In this document: piece by piece, positions 26,435 through 35,821 of the stretch | How the letters are laid out: every line of letters begins with the position of its first letter | Numbering within the stretch: the stretch's first letter is position 1 | DNA from: Pantoea sp. | GTDB taxonomy: Bacteria > Pseudomonadota > Gammaproteobacteria > Enterobacterales > Enterobacteriaceae | Assembly: GCF_028283705.1 (NCBI RefSeq) | Contig: NZ_JAPWKD010000012.1 | Span: forward strand, 1 to 64,000 | Length of the DNA: 64,000 bases | Direction: 5' to 3' | The notes under the pieces: model-generated | What the model saw: only the letters and a program-made list of their open reading frames with translations | What the model was told of the DNA's origin: nothing | The model's database searches: none | Made by a program: the position numbers and the translations under genes

Positions 26435-27775
26435 TTACGCAATTTGAATAGAAGCTCCGCGGCCGATTGCATAATAAACGAAGCCGCGTTTGCTGATGCG
26501 TTCCGGATCATACAGGTTACGACCATCAAAAATCACGGGTTGTTTTAATGCCGTTTTAATGACATCAAAATCAGGTGCGCGGAAATTCTGCCATTCGGTA
26601 CAGATAACCAGGCCATCTGCGCCCTGCAGCGCCGCTTCTTTGGTGCCCATGAGTTTCAGATCGCTACGGTGTCCGTAGATACGTTGCGCTTCATCCATCG
26701 CTTCCGGATCGAATGCCTGAATAGTCGCACCCGCTTGCCACAGCGTTTCCATCAAAACGCGGCTGGAAGCTTCACGCATATCGTCGGTGTTCGGTTTAAA
26801 TGCCAGGCCCCACAGCGCAAAGGTCTTACCACGCAAATCATCGCCAAAGTGACGTTTGATAAAGGTGGGCAGTTTGCTTTTCTGTGAGTCGTTAACATCT
26901 TCAACCGCCTGCAGCAGACGCGGTTTATAACCGATTGACTCAGCAGTACGAATCAGCGCCTGAACATCTTTCGGGAAGCAGGAACCGCCATAACCACAAC
27001 CCGGATAGATAAAGTGGTAGCCAATACGGGAATCAGAACCGATACCCTGACGCACTTTCTCAATGTCCGCACCAAGGCGTTCAGCCAGGTTGGAGATCTC
27101 ATTCATAAAGCTGATTTTGGTTGCCAGCATGCAGTTTGCTGCGTACTTCGTCAGCTCTGCGCTGCGGATATCCATTAAAATCATACGATCATGGTTGCGG
27201 TTAAACGGCTCATAAAGCTCGCGCAACAGCTCAACCACTTCATCGTTATCAGTACCGACCACGATACGCTCAGGACGCATGCAGTCACTTACCGCTGCAC
27301 CTTCCTTGAGGAATTCCGGGTTAGAAACCACATCGAACGCGATATTGGCATCACGGTTTTTCAGGGTTTCCGTCATCACCGAGCGCACTTTATCTGCTGT
27401 GCCAACCGGTACTGTTGATTTATCGATAACCACTTTGTGACCATTCATGTGCTGCGCAATGGTACGAGCTACTGCAGTCACATATTTCAGATCGGCTGAA
27501 CCGTCTTCATCTGGCGGTGTACCCACTGCGATAAACTGCATCACACCGTGGTTTACGCCTTCTTCCGCATCGGTACTGAATTTCAGGCGCCCTGACTCAT
27601 AGTTCGCCATCACCAGAGGAGTGAGTCCCGGCTCAAAAATCGGGATGATGCCTTTTTTCAGGTTTTCGACTTTATTCGCGTCGACATCAATACAGAGAAC
27701 GTCATGTCCGACTTCGGCCAACACCGCAGCCTGAACCAGACCGACATAGCCGATACCAAATACAGTGACTTTCAT
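26435..27775 (-). CDS. ugd: UDP-glucose 6-dehydrogenase
   Basis: Ugd oxidises UDP-glucose twice with NAD+ to UDP-glucuronate. The 446-residue protein has the N-terminal dinucleotide motif GIGYVG (7-12), the central DKSTVPVGT and EFLKEGAA segments, and catalytic Cys266 in [12 protein letters not shown]. At 446 residues it is longer than the 388-residue E. coli Ugd and belongs to the longer class found in many exopolysaccharide producers. It lies between galU and the epimerase gene in a compact operon. Confidence 0.95.
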   Translation of the reverse strand: MKVTVFGIGYVGLVQAAVLAEVGHDVLCIDVDANKVENLKKGIIPIFEPGLTPLVMANYESGRLKFSTDAEEGVNHGVMQFIAVGTPPDEDGSADLKYVTAVARTIAQHMNGHKVVIDKSTVPVGTADKVRSVMTETLKNRDANIAFDVVSNPEFLKEGAAVSDCMRPERIVVGTDNDEVVELLRELYEPFNRNHDRMILMDIRSAELTKYAANCMLATKISFMNEISNLAERLGADIEKVRQGIGSDSRIGYHFIYPGCGYGGSCFPKDVQALIRTAESIGYKPRLLQAVEDVNDSQKSKLPTFIKRHFGDDLRGKTFALWGLAFKPNTDDMREASSRVLMETLWQAGATIQAFDPEAMDEAQRIYGHRSDLKLMGTKEAALQGADGLVICTEWQNFRAPDFDVIKTALKQPVIFDGRNLYDPERISKRGFVYYAIGRGASIQIA

Positions 27776-27798
27776 TGAATTATCCTGTGCTTAATGAG

Positions 27799-28707
27799 TT
27801 ACTTTTTATTTCCTACTTCGCCTTCAAGCCACTGTGCAAAATCTTTGCCCAGGACCGGGTGGCGAACACCGTACTCAACAAAAGCCTGCATATAACCGAG
27901 CTTGTTACCGCAGTCATGGCTCACACCCTTCAGGTGATAAGCTTCAACAGTTTCTTTTTCCATCAGCATCGCAATGGAGTCAGTCAGCTGTACTTCACCG
28001 CCAGCACCCGGAGGGGTTTTCGCCAGCAACGGCCAAATATCCGCAGACAGCACATAACGGCCAACCACTGCCAGGTTTGATGGCGCCTCAGACGCTTTCG
28101 GTTTCTCAACGACACCCACCATCGGCGCACTTTCGCCCGGGCTGAGATCCGCACCTTTGCAGTCCACTACACCGTATGCGGTCACATCGGCAACCGGCTC
28201 AACCATAATCTGGCTACGGCCACTTTCTTCGTAACGCGACAGCATTTCTGCCAGGTTGTCTTTGGTCGGGTCAGATTCGTACTCATCGATGATCACATCC
28301 GGCAGAATGACAGCAACCGGCTCATCACCGACCAGCGGGTGTGCACACATTACAGCGTGACCCAGACCTTTGGCGATGCCCTGACGCACCTGCATGATGG
28401 TAACGTGTGGCGGGCAAATTGACTGGATTTCGTCCAGCAGCTGACGCTTAACACGTTTTTCCAGCATTGATTCCAGCTCAAAACTGGTATCAAAATGGTT
28501 TTCGATCGCGTTTTTAGACGAATGGGTAACCAGCACAATTTCGTTAATGCCAGCAGCAATACACTCATTCACGACATACTGGATCAACGGCTTATCGACC
28601 AGCGGTAGCATCTCTTTGGGAATCGCTTTCGTGGCAGGGAGCATACGCGTACCCAGACCAGCAACAGGGATTACCGCTTTTTTTACTTTAGACTTAAAGG
28701 CAGACAT
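27799..28707 (-). CDS. galU: UTP-glucose-1-phosphate uridylyltransferase
   Basis: GalU makes UDP-glucose from UTP and glucose 1-phosphate, feeding LPS, capsule, osmoregulated glucans and galactose metabolism. The 302-residue length equals the E. coli enzyme. The nucleotidyltransferase motif [19 protein letters not shown] and the sugar-binding EKP and GGEVQLTD segments are present. The start is ATG 28707, behind GAGAGG; the TTG before it is not needed. It is the first gene of a galU-ugd-uge operon. Confidence 0.97.
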   Translation of the reverse strand: MSAFKSKVKKAVIPVAGLGTRMLPATKAIPKEMLPLVDKPLIQYVVNECIAAGINEIVLVTHSSKNAIENHFDTSFELESMLEKRVKRQLLDEIQSICPPHVTIMQVRQGIAKGLGHAVMCAHPLVGDEPVAVILPDVIIDEYESDPTKDNLAEMLSRYEESGRSQIMVEPVADVTAYGVVDCKGADLSPGESAPMVGVVEKPKASEAPSNLAVVGRYVLSADIWPLLAKTPPGAGGEVQLTDSIAMLMEKETVEAYHLKGVSHDCGNKLGYMQAFVEYGVRHPVLGKDFAQWLEGEVGNKK

Positions 28708-28771
28708 CAAGATACCTCTCTTATAGGCCGCTCAAGTTAATACTTGATATGTCGGTTTAAAAAACGAAATG

Positions 28772-28800
28772 AGTATATCAGCTACTCACTGACGGATTTA
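28772..28800 (-). promoter_or_regulatory. galU promoter with extended -10
   Basis: On the minus strand TGATATACT (TG-N-TATACT, -10 hexamer at 28772-28777) is an extended -10 element about 65 bases before the galU ATG. The -35 region is weak (TAAATC at 28795-28800), as is common with extended -10 promoters. A CAAGT-TAAT-ACTTG repeat lies downstream, in the leader. Confidence 0.45.
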
Positions 28801-28900
28801 TCCTGGATGGAGTTAATCCGCGGAATTTAAGACTATTACCCAAGTGTAAAGCTTACCCCTGGCCCTGTCTCCAGCCCGCAGAAAATATAAATCTAATCGC

Positions 28901-29917
28901 TTATTCTTCAGCCGATAACATCAGACGCAACCTGCCACCAGTGCCCCAGACATGGCACTGCCAGGACTCTGCACGCTGACTAATTTGATTGAGGTGGGTA
29001 CTGCCCATAGTGCCAAGCGGAACCCCATTACTGAGTTGAATTTGATGGGTGTTAATGTGCAGTGTGGCGTTAAGACCTGCCGACACCAAAATAAGATTTT
29101 TAAGTTGCCGATGATAATAACCGACCAGCAATGGAAATTGCCCATTCAGGTTTGCCTGACGCAACAACATATTCACCTGACGCAGCAAGCCATTTAACTC
29201 CGGCAGGCGCTGTTTCTGTCCGGAAAGTTGTTCCTGCAGCAAGCCGTTAAACAACGCGCGCAACAACAACGCGGCCAACACCCCATTATCCCCGGCACGG
29301 GTTACATCAAGACAATAAAACGCCAGGTCTTTATCGGATAATGCGGCAATATCCAGTACCAATCCCGGCTGTTCTGCCATGGTGAGCTGGCGATAATTAA
29401 TCCGGCAGTTAGCAATAGTTTGCTGCACCGGGGGTTGCAGTTGCTTCAGAAGCTTGGAAGCCGCCAGCGGATCACGCACCAACGCATCCCAATCCTGGAA
29501 GAGCTGTTCATCTTCCTCAACCTTGGAGGTAAACATGGAAGGATAAAGGCACTCATACACCGCTTCACGAAAGCGTTCGAGGTTCTTCAAAGGCTTGAGC
29601 AGCACATCCTGCACACCAAGGCGTAAAACATGGGCAATATCGGCCATATTTTGTGTTGCTGAGATGATCAGAATTGGCACGCTGTTGCCGCGACTGCGAA
29701 TTCGCTCGACAAACTGAATGCCTCCCATGCGCGGCATTTCCAAATCGCAAATCACCAGATCAACCGGTTGTGCGGTGAGTAACGTCAGGCCATCGAGGCC
29801 ATCGCCCGCCTGCATCGTCTGAGCGCCGAGACTGACTAATAAGTTATCCAGCATCGAACGGAAAACGACCTCATCTTCGACAATGAGTATCTTTTTGCCG
29901 ATTAGTGGTTTTTCCAT
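28901..29917 (-). CDS. rssB: RssB, response regulator adaptor for RpoS degradation
   Basis: RssB binds sigma-S and delivers it to ClpXP for proteolysis in growing cells. The 338-residue protein has an N-terminal receiver domain with the acidic pocket ILIVEDE and the phosphorylated Asp58 (DLVICDLEMP), the same number as in E. coli. The C-terminal part is a degenerate PP2C-like phosphatase domain. It follows rssA on the same strand after about 100 bases. Confidence 0.96.
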   Translation of the reverse strand: MEKPLIGKKILIVEDEVVFRSMLDNLLVSLGAQTMQAGDGLDGLTLLTAQPVDLVICDLEMPRMGGIQFVERIRSRGNSVPILIISATQNMADIAHVLRLGVQDVLLKPLKNLERFREAVYECLYPSMFTSKVEEDEQLFQDWDALVRDPLAASKLLKQLQPPVQQTIANCRINYRQLTMAEQPGLVLDIAALSDKDLAFYCLDVTRAGDNGVLAALLLRALFNGLLQEQLSGQKQRLPELNGLLRQVNMLLRQANLNGQFPLLVGYYHRQLKNLILVSAGLNATLHINTHQIQLSNGVPLGTMGSTHLNQISQRAESWQCHVWGTGGRLRLMLSAEE

Positions 29918-30019
29918 TCTCTCCCCCTGCGTACCAGATATTTCAATAGTGGTTCATAAAACGCAGTTGCGCCTTTCAGAATTAACTGAAGTAACAACAT
30001 CTGTGAATGAACAACCTGA

Positions 30020-30925
30020 CTATCTGCTACGAACCAGTGGCAATAGTTCATCCATTTTCTTCTCAACGGCGGCCTTGCCTGCCGCAATGGCTTCTTCAGC
30101 ACGGTGAAAGTCCAGCGTAGAAATTTGTGGACAGAATGGCTGAATCAGCACATCCGGCGGATCGCCTGCCATACGGTTACGCTTCAGGCGATTTTCCAGT
30201 ACCTGGATGGAGGTAGACATAATTTCCATCGCACCAGGTGTTTGATTAGCGCGGCGCTGGGCTAATCCCAGCAACCGCTGGCGCAGTTTCTTGCCCCAGC
30301 TAAGTGCTTCTGCCGCCGCTTGTTCTTCCCCACTTTGCGGCGTAACCGACAGCAAATCTTGTTGCATCAGGTGCGCATCATGCTGCAAATCAACCGCAAT
30401 AACGATATCCGCGCCCAACGCCCGGGTGAGCGAAATCGGCACCGGATTGACCACCGCACCATCCACCAGCCAGTAACCATTGTAGCCAACGGGTGGTAAT
30501 AAGCCTGGCATACTACAGGAAGCACGTACCGCCTGATGCAGGTCACCCTCGGTTAACCACAACTCACGGCCGGTACTAAGATTGGTGGCGACCACGCCAA
30601 AAGGTTTGTCGCATTGCTCAATAAAATCATTCGGGATAAGTTGCCGGACGTGACTGAACACCCGATCGCCCCGCAACAGGCCACCGCGCTGCCATGACAG
30701 GTCCATCAATCGAATCACATCCCAGTAACGAAAGGCGCTCACCCAGCGTTCCATCATACCCAGACGGCCATTAACGTAAGCTGAACCGACCAGCGCGCCC
30801 ACGGAACATCCGGCGACTACATCGACCTCGATACCGGCCCGCTCCAGCGCGTTAATCACGCCAATATGTGACCAGCCTTTGGCGGCACCTGATCCCAGGG
30901 CCAGCCCGATCCTCACCTTTCTCAT
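30020..30925 (-). CDS. rssA: RssA, patatin-like phospholipase-family protein
   Basis: RssA is a patatin-like hydrolase encoded with rssB; its substrate is not established. The 301 residues match E. coli RssA in length. The oxyanion loop GSGAAKG, the nucleophile Ser41 in GCSVG and the Asp of DGAVVNP give a complete Ser-Asp dyad. The start at 30925 (MRKVRIGLAL) fits the family; the frame extends 18 codons upstream without support. It is divergent from ychJ. Confidence 0.95.
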   Translation of the reverse strand: MRKVRIGLALGSGAAKGWSHIGVINALERAGIEVDVVAGCSVGALVGSAYVNGRLGMMERWVSAFRYWDVIRLMDLSWQRGGLLRGDRVFSHVRQLIPNDFIEQCDKPFGVVATNLSTGRELWLTEGDLHQAVRASCSMPGLLPPVGYNGYWLVDGAVVNPVPISLTRALGADIVIAVDLQHDAHLMQQDLLSVTPQSGEEQAAAEALSWGKKLRQRLLGLAQRRANQTPGAMEIMSTSIQVLENRLKRNRMAGDPPDVLIQPFCPQISTLDFHRAEEAIAAGKAAVEKKMDELLPLVRSR

Positions 30926-31021
30926 CTTACCTCGGGTTTTGCCTGGTACGTAGCATCGCGCCTGACACTCGGCTACCATAGCGCGCGCAATCTTTAACTT
31001 TAATCACCCTCTGGAGATGAC

Positions 31022-31477
31022 GTGTACGAAAAGTGCCCCTGCTGCAGCGGAAAGCAGTATAGCCTATGTTGCCAACCCTTTCTGACTGGGCAGAGTTCCC
31101 CCGCCAGTGCTGAGCAACTGATGCGCTCACGCTACTGCGCTTACGTGGAGAAAAACGCTGCCTGGCTGGTCGCCACCTGGCACCCCAGCCAGCGGGTGGC
31201 CGAACTTGAGACGTTATTATCTGAAAGTTTTTCCGGCACCGAATGGCTGGGCCTGAATGTAACCCGTTGTAATCAGGGAAGCCATGAGAACGAAGCATTC
31301 GTGACTTTTTTTGCGCGATTCATCGAAAAAGGACGTACTTCGGCCATCTATGAATGTTCACGCTTTCTTCGTGAGGATCAACGCTGGTACTATGTTGACG
31401 GAACAACGCCTGAACTGGGGCGTAACGATCGCTGTCCTTGTGGCTCCGATAAAAAATACAAAAAATGTTGTGGCTGA
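31022..31477 (+). CDS. ychJ: YchJ, SEC-C motif protein
   Basis: YchJ is a UPF0225 protein with SEC-C zinc-binding motifs at both ends: [13 protein letters not shown] near the N-terminus and [13 protein letters not shown] at the C-terminus. The middle has the NTF2-like region [14 protein letters not shown] and WHPS. The 151 residues match E. coli YchJ (152 aa). The start codon is GTG at 31022, 6 bases after CTGGAGA. The function is unknown. It is divergent from rssA and upstream of purU, as in E. coli. Confidence 0.94.
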   Translation: MYEKCPCCSGKQYSLCCQPFLTGQSSPASAEQLMRSRYCAYVEKNAAWLVATWHPSQRVAELETLLSESFSGTEWLGLNVTRCNQGSHENEAFVTFFARFIEKGRTSAIYECSRFLREDQRWYYVDGTTPELGRNDRCPCGSDKKYKKCCG

Positions 31478-31534
31478 TTTGGACATTCACCCAACGGCTT
31501 TACCATTCATCGCTTTGACAGGACTCTGATCGAG

Positions 31535-32383
31535 ATGCAAGCGCAAACCATGCAACGAAAAGTATTACGTACCATTTGCCCCGATGCGAAAGGTCTGATC
31601 GCCAAAATCACCAATATTTGTTACAAGCACGAACTCAACATCGTGCAGAACAACGAATTTGTCGATCACCGTACCGGGCGCTTTTTTATGCGCACAGAGC
31701 TGGAAGGCATTTTCAACGACAACACCCTGCTCGCGGATCTCGACAGCGCCTTACCGGTTGGATCGGTCCGTGAGCTGAACAGCGCCGGACGCCGTCGTGT
31801 GGTGATTCTGGTGACCAAAGAAGCGCATTGCCTTGGCGACCTGCTGATGAAAAGCGCGTTTGGTGGTCTTGATATGGAAATTGCTGCGGTTATCGGCAAT
31901 CACGAAACGTTGCGCTCGCTGGTCGAACGCTTCGATATTCCATTTGCGCTGGTCAGCCATGAAGGATTGACGCGTGAAGAGCACGATAACCGCATGGTCG
32001 AAGAGATTGATCGTTATCAGCCGGATTACGTGGTGCTGGCTAAATATATGCGCGTACTAACTCCGGCGTTTGTGCAGCGCTACCCGAACCAGATCATCAA
32101 TATTCATCACTCCTTCCTGCCCGCCTTTATTGGCGCGCGTCCTTATCATCAGGCCTACGAGCGTGGCGTGAAAATCATTGGTGCCACCGCGCATTATGTG
32201 AATGACAACCTCGATGAAGGTCCGATCATTATGCAGGATGTCATCAACGTGGATCACAGCTACACCGCAGAAGAAATGATGCGCGCGGGTCGTGACGTTG
32301 AGAAGAATGTACTGAGCCGTGCACTGTACAAAGTGCTGGGCCAGCGTGTGTTTGTTTACGGCAATCGTACGATCATTCTTTAA
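31535..32383 (+). CDS. purU: Formyltetrahydrofolate deformylase
   Basis: PurU hydrolyses 10-formyl-THF to formate and THF, supplying formate for PurT and balancing C1 pools. The 282-residue protein has an N-terminal ACT domain (about 8-85) and a C-terminal formyltransferase-like domain. The conserved catalytic Asn, His and Asp lie in NIIHHSF-type context (INIHHSFLPAFIGARPYHQAY) and DEGPI. The final 30 residues equal those of E. coli PurU (280 aa). The tRNA-Tyr operon follows. Confidence 0.97.
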   Translation: MQAQTMQRKVLRTICPDAKGLIAKITNICYKHELNIVQNNEFVDHRTGRFFMRTELEGIFNDNTLLADLDSALPVGSVRELNSAGRRRVVILVTKEAHCLGDLLMKSAFGGLDMEIAAVIGNHETLRSLVERFDIPFALVSHEGLTREEHDNRMVEEIDRYQPDYVVLAKYMRVLTPAFVQRYPNQIINIHHSFLPAFIGARPYHQAYERGVKIIGATAHYVNDNLDEGPIIMQDVINVDHSYTAEEMMRAGRDVEKNVLSRALYKVLGQRVFVYGNRTIIL

Positions 32384-32464
32384 TCACCCAGACGCTGAAC
32401 TGTGCAAGGCTTCAGCGTCACGGGCAAAAAGTGGGCAATCGATTCATAAATTTAGCGTAGGCGC

Positions 32465-32492
32465 TTTACAGACTGAGCGCATTTGGTATTAT
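32465..32492 (+). promoter_or_regulatory. tRNA-Tyr operon promoter
   Basis: TTTACA (32465-32470) and TATTAT (32487-32492) are separated by 16 bp and followed by the GC-rich discriminator GCGCCCCGC. This is the layout of the E. coli tyrT promoter, a classic stringently controlled stable-RNA promoter. AT-rich DNA upstream (about 32440-32460) could hold Fis sites. Confidence 0.8.
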
Positions 32493-32527
32493 GCGCCCCG
32501 CTTTCAGGCGTAATGATTCAGGCCAGT

Positions 32528-32612
<85 letters not shown>

Positions 32613-32654
32613 TCTGAATCGCCGCAACCTGTAGCCACAATATGTATCATCCCT

Positions 32655-32739
<85 letters not shown>

Positions 32740-32911
32740 TCCAGATATCTCCTGTGTTGATTCCACTCCAGAACATCCATATTGCTGATGGAGAAGGATG
32801 AGAAACTTCGACCGAAGTTTCGGGTCGAGCCATGCGAGACAACGCGCTTTAGCGCGGCCCGAAGGGTGAGGCGCAACGCGCCGAATAATCCTTCTCCCAC
32901 CACCATCCAGA
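32740..32911 (+). repeat. rtT-like repeat unit downstream of tRNA-Tyr
   Basis: The last 19 bases of the second tRNA plus the next 6 (32721-32745) recur exactly at 32887-32911, a 25-bp direct repeat with a 166-bp period. The unit between contains a GAAACTTCG/CGAAGTTTC hairpin (32802-32821) and a CGCGC-TTTA-GCGCG hairpin (32843-32856). E. coli tyrT is followed by 178-bp repeats that each end with a copy of the tRNA 3' end and encode the rtT RNA; this single unit has the same architecture. Confidence 0.7.
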
Positions 32912-32920
32912 AATTCCCCC

Positions 32921-33814
32921 TCAGTTATTTGCAAACTCATTTCTGAGTGCCTCGACAAAGCAGCGTATTTTTGCCGTTTGTTTACGTGCCGAGGGAACCA
33001 GAACATGCATTGGGCGTGACGGACCTTCGTAATCCGGCAGCACCCTGACCAGATGTCCTTTGTTGATTTCCTCTTTCAGCACATCTTCTGGTCCCAGCGT
33101 AACGCCATAGCCTTCCAGCGCCGCATGCATCAGCGCCTTCCAGTCATTGGATCTTAACCGCCCTTCAGGTCTCACTTCTTCCGTTTTCCCCTCTTTGCGG
33201 AACACCCAGCGACAGGGCATAGCGGCCGACCACAGTCCATACACCAGACAAGCATGGTGCTGCAAATCTGACGGTGTCAGCGGTAAGCCATACTGTTGAA
33301 TATAGGAGGGAGCAGCACAGGCAATCAGCCGGTAAGGTGACAGCGGCCATGCCACCATCGAGCTGTCGGCCAGTTCGCCAATGCGGATAATCACCTCGGC
33401 CTCTTCTTCGCCAGGATTGATGACTCGGTCACTCAACGTCAGTTCAACCTGCACCTCTGGCCAGGTCGCCAGATAGCGGGTGATAAAAGGAGCAAGTGCG
33501 TAAGAGCCAAACGTCACTGGGGCATTCACCCGAATGATGCCGGAAGGCGTCGCCTGCATATTCAGCACTACGGCATCCGCCTCCTCCACTTCCGACAACA
33601 CCACCCGACAGCGTTCGTAATAGCTGCGCCCGATATCGGTCAGATGCTGACGGCGTGTAGTGCGGTTGATAAGCGCCGTACCTAAGCGTAATTCAAGCGC
33701 GGCGATGTGTTTCGCCACCATCTGTGGTGACATTTCCAGTGCATCAGCCACCGCTGCAAAAGAGCCCAGTTCTGCGGCTTTAACGAATACTTTCATTCCC
33801 GCCAGCCTGTCCAT
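32921..33814 (-). CDS. LysR-family transcriptional regulator
   Basis: The 297-residue protein has the LysR winged helix-turn-helix at residues 3-62 (FVKAAELGSFAAVADALEMSPQMVAKHIAALE then RTTRRQHLT) and a substrate-binding co-inducer domain from about 90 (GIIRVNAPVTFG). It is divergent from the NADP-binding oxidoreductase gene at 33917, the usual arrangement of a LysR regulator with its target. A GTTGTTTT-T-AAAACAAC palindrome lies between them. The ligand is unknown. This pair is not next to purU-tyrT in E. coli. Confidence 0.9.
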   Translation of the reverse strand: MDRLAGMKVFVKAAELGSFAAVADALEMSPQMVAKHIAALELRLGTALINRTTRRQHLTDIGRSYYERCRVVLSEVEEADAVVLNMQATPSGIIRVNAPVTFGSYALAPFITRYLATWPEVQVELTLSDRVINPGEEEAEVIIRIGELADSSMVAWPLSPYRLIACAAPSYIQQYGLPLTPSDLQHHACLVYGLWSAAMPCRWVFRKEGKTEEVRPEGRLRSNDWKALMHAALEGYGVTLGPEDVLKEEINKGHLVRVLPDYEGPSRPMHVLVPSARKQTAKIRCFVEALRNEFANN

Positions 33815-33829
33815 GATTAACCCCTTTTA

Positions 33830-33846
33830 GTTGTTTTTAAAACAAC
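33830..33846. promoter_or_regulatory. Palindrome between the LysR gene and its divergent neighbour
   Basis: GTTGTTTTTAAAACAAC is a perfect 17-bp inverted repeat centred on a T, 16 bp before the LysR start. LysR sites are usually interrupted T-N11-A palindromes, and this fits that form. It is a candidate autoregulatory site; the target gene begins 70 bp further on. Confidence 0.5.
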
Positions 33847-33916
33847 AATAGACCGATTTATCTTCTTTTATGAGAGAATCATAGTAGACCACAGGTCAAG
33901 TCCCTGTGGAGGAATA

Positions 33917-34546
33917 ATGAAAATTGGAATTATTGGTGCCGGATTCGTGGGCCGTGCGGTCGCTAAACTGGCAATTCAGGCCGGGCATCAGGTCATGCTC
34001 AGCAATTCACGTAGTCCTCAGACGTTGTTCAGTCTGCGTCCGATGATCGGTTGTGAAATAGGTACGGCAAGCGAAGCCGCCAGATTTGGCGATATCGTGC
34101 TTATTGCAGTGCCACTGACCGCCATCGATGCACTGCCGGTAGATGAACTGAGAGGAAAGCATCTTCTCGATGCCGTTAACTACTATCCTGATCGCGACGG
34201 TAACATCGATGTGCTGACAACGCGACAGACCACCACCAGTGAACTGCTGGCAAGCTACTTACTCAACAGCCAGATTACTAAAGCCTTTAACGCTATCCCC
34301 ATGACCCAGCTGGAGAGTGATGGATTACCGGCGGCAACAGCCGGACGCCGCGCACTGCCGCTGGCAGGCGACGATAAAGAGGGCAAAGCTGTCGCTGCCG
34401 CGCTTTACGAAGCTTTTGGCTTTGATACCGTTGATGCCGGTCCACTGGCTGAAGGTTGGCGTTTCGAGCGCGGAATGCCCTCCTACTGCGTGCGGATGAC
34501 CAGACAGGAGTTAGCAACGGCACTGGCCCAGGCCAGAAAGGACTGA
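33917..34546 (+). CDS. NAD(P)-binding oxidoreductase, F420-reductase-like family
   Basis: The 209-residue protein begins with a Rossmann motif IIGAGFVGRAVAKLA (GAGFVG at 7-12), followed by NSRSPQTL as the NADP 2'-phosphate contact, VLIAVPL and AVNYYPDRDG. This is the pattern of the NADPH-dependent F420 reductase-like family, whose members in Enterobacterales, which lack F420, have no assigned substrate. The ribosome site GGAGGA is partly in a hairpin (33889-33909). It is divergent from the LysR gene and probably controlled by it. Confidence 0.82.
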   Translation: MKIGIIGAGFVGRAVAKLAIQAGHQVMLSNSRSPQTLFSLRPMIGCEIGTASEAARFGDIVLIAVPLTAIDALPVDELRGKHLLDAVNYYPDRDGNIDVLTTRQTTTSELLASYLLNSQITKAFNAIPMTQLESDGLPAATAGRRALPLAGDDKEGKAVAAALYEAFGFDTVDAGPLAEGWRFERGMPSYCVRMTRQELATALAQARKD

Positions 34547-34556
34547 TTTACCACCT

Positions 34557-34580
34557 GCCGCCCGGCAGCACGCGGGCGGC
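34557..34580 (+). terminator. Weak terminator-like hairpin
   Basis: GCCGCCCG pairs with CGGGCGGC around an 8-base loop, 10 bases after the oxidoreductase stop. No T-run follows, so termination is uncertain. Confidence 0.4.
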
Positions 34581-34684
34581 AAGTAAACCTCACGCCTTAC
34601 CTTTTCTGTCGATTCTGCCCATGACATTTATGACAAAACTCGCTACCATCCCGCCATACTTATCACGGATAAAATGGCTGCCTC

Positions 34685-35491
34685 ATGAAATTTGTCTCAT
34701 TTAACATCAATGGCTTACGGGCGCGTCCTCATCAACTCGAAGCGCTGGTTGAGCAACATCAGCCAGACGTGATTGGCCTGCAGGAAACCAAGGTCCATGA
34801 CGATATGTTCCCACTCGAGGAAGTGAGCAAGCTCGGTTACAACGTATTTTATCATGGGCAAAAAGGCCACTACGGCGTCGCTCTGTTGACAAAAGCACAA
34901 CCGGTGGTGGTCCATCGTGGTTTCCCGGATGATGGTGAAGATGCCCAGCGTCGTCTGATCATGGCAGAAATTCCCAGCCCGATTGGTGATATCACAGTTA
35001 TCAATGGCTATTTCCCGCAGGGAGAAAGCCGTGACCATCCGATCAAGTTTCCGGCGAAAGAGAAGTTTTATCAGGATCTGCAAAACTACCTGCAAAATCA
35101 GCTGGCCGCCGATAAGCCGGTGCTGATTATGGGTGATATGAATATCAGCAGCACCGATCTCGATATCGGCATCGGGGAAGAGAACCGCAAGCGCTGGCTG
35201 CGTACCGGCAAATGCTCGTTCCTGCCGGAGGAGCGTGAGTGGATGGATCGCCTGATGAACTGGGGACTGGTGGATACCTGGCGTGCTAAATACCCGGAAA
35301 CAGCAGACCGTTTCTCGTGGTTTGATTACCGCTCCAAAGGTTTTGATGATAACCGTGGCCTGCGTATTGATCTGCTGCTTGCCAGCCAGCCACTGGCCTC
35401 ACGCTGCATCGCAAGCGGTATCGACTATGACATCCGCAGTATGGAAAAACCGTCCGATCACGCCCCAGTGTGGTCAACGTTCGGTTTTTGA
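34685..35491 (+). CDS. xthA: Exodeoxyribonuclease III
   Basis: XthA is the main apurinic/apyrimidinic endonuclease and 3' exonuclease of base-excision repair. The 268 residues equal the E. coli enzyme. Catalytic positions are in place: Glu34 (LQETKVHD), the Asp-Asn pair in [10 protein letters not shown], and His259 (SDHAPVW). The gene is monocistronic and convergent with ynjH-topB. Confidence 0.97.
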   Translation: MKFVSFNINGLRARPHQLEALVEQHQPDVIGLQETKVHDDMFPLEEVSKLGYNVFYHGQKGHYGVALLTKAQPVVVHRGFPDDGEDAQRRLIMAEIPSPIGDITVINGYFPQGESRDHPIKFPAKEKFYQDLQNYLQNQLAADKPVLIMGDMNISSTDLDIGIGEENRKRWLRTGKCSFLPEEREWMDRLMNWGLVDTWRAKYPETADRFSWFDYRSKGFDDNRGLRIDLLLASQPLASRCIASGIDYDIRSMEKPSDHAPVWSTFGF

Positions 35492-35496
35492 TGATG

Positions 35497-35523
35497 CCGG
35501 GTGGCCTGCAACAGGCCACCCGG
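35497..35523. terminator. Convergent terminator between xthA and ynjH
   Basis: CCGGGTGGCCTG pairs perfectly with CAGGCCACCCGG around CAA, a 12-bp stem between two convergent stop codons. ATTATTTG follows on the plus strand; T-runs are short on both sides. Confidence 0.7.
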
Positions 35524-35524
35524 A

Positions 35525-35821
35525 TTATTTGATGATCTTCCAGATTAACGGATTGGTACCCATCACTTTCTCATCGCGTGAGCATTGCAGCAGCACGCCT
35601 TCCGCTTTGACCACCGCCCCTTCAGAATAACTGCGATTCTCATAGGTGCAGCACTGCAGGCAATTGCTTTGCTGGTTATTTTGTCCCTGCGTCCAGACTT
35701 CAGGTGGCATATCAACCACCACATCGGTATTGCCGGTGCGTCCCACCTCAGGGGTGCGATTGGCCTGCGCAGCGCTGCTAAACAGCAGTACGCCACTCAG
35801 CAGCACCATCAAATAACGCAT
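35525..35821 (-). CDS. ynjH: YnjH, DUF1496 periplasmic protein
   Basis: The 98-residue protein has a signal peptide ([20 protein letters not shown]) and a Cys-rich mature part with CLQCCTYENRSYSEGAVVK, the DUF1496 core. Function is unknown; the cysteines suggest periplasmic disulfides. Its ATG overlaps the TGA of topB by one base (TGATG), with AAGGAG inside topB as the ribosome site, so it is likely translated by coupling to topB. Confidence 0.88.
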   Translation of the reverse strand: MRYLMVLLSGVLLFSSAAQANRTPEVGRTGNTDVVVDMPPEVWTQGQNNQQSNCLQCCTYENRSYSEGAVVKAEGVLLQCSRDEKVMGTNPLIWKIIK

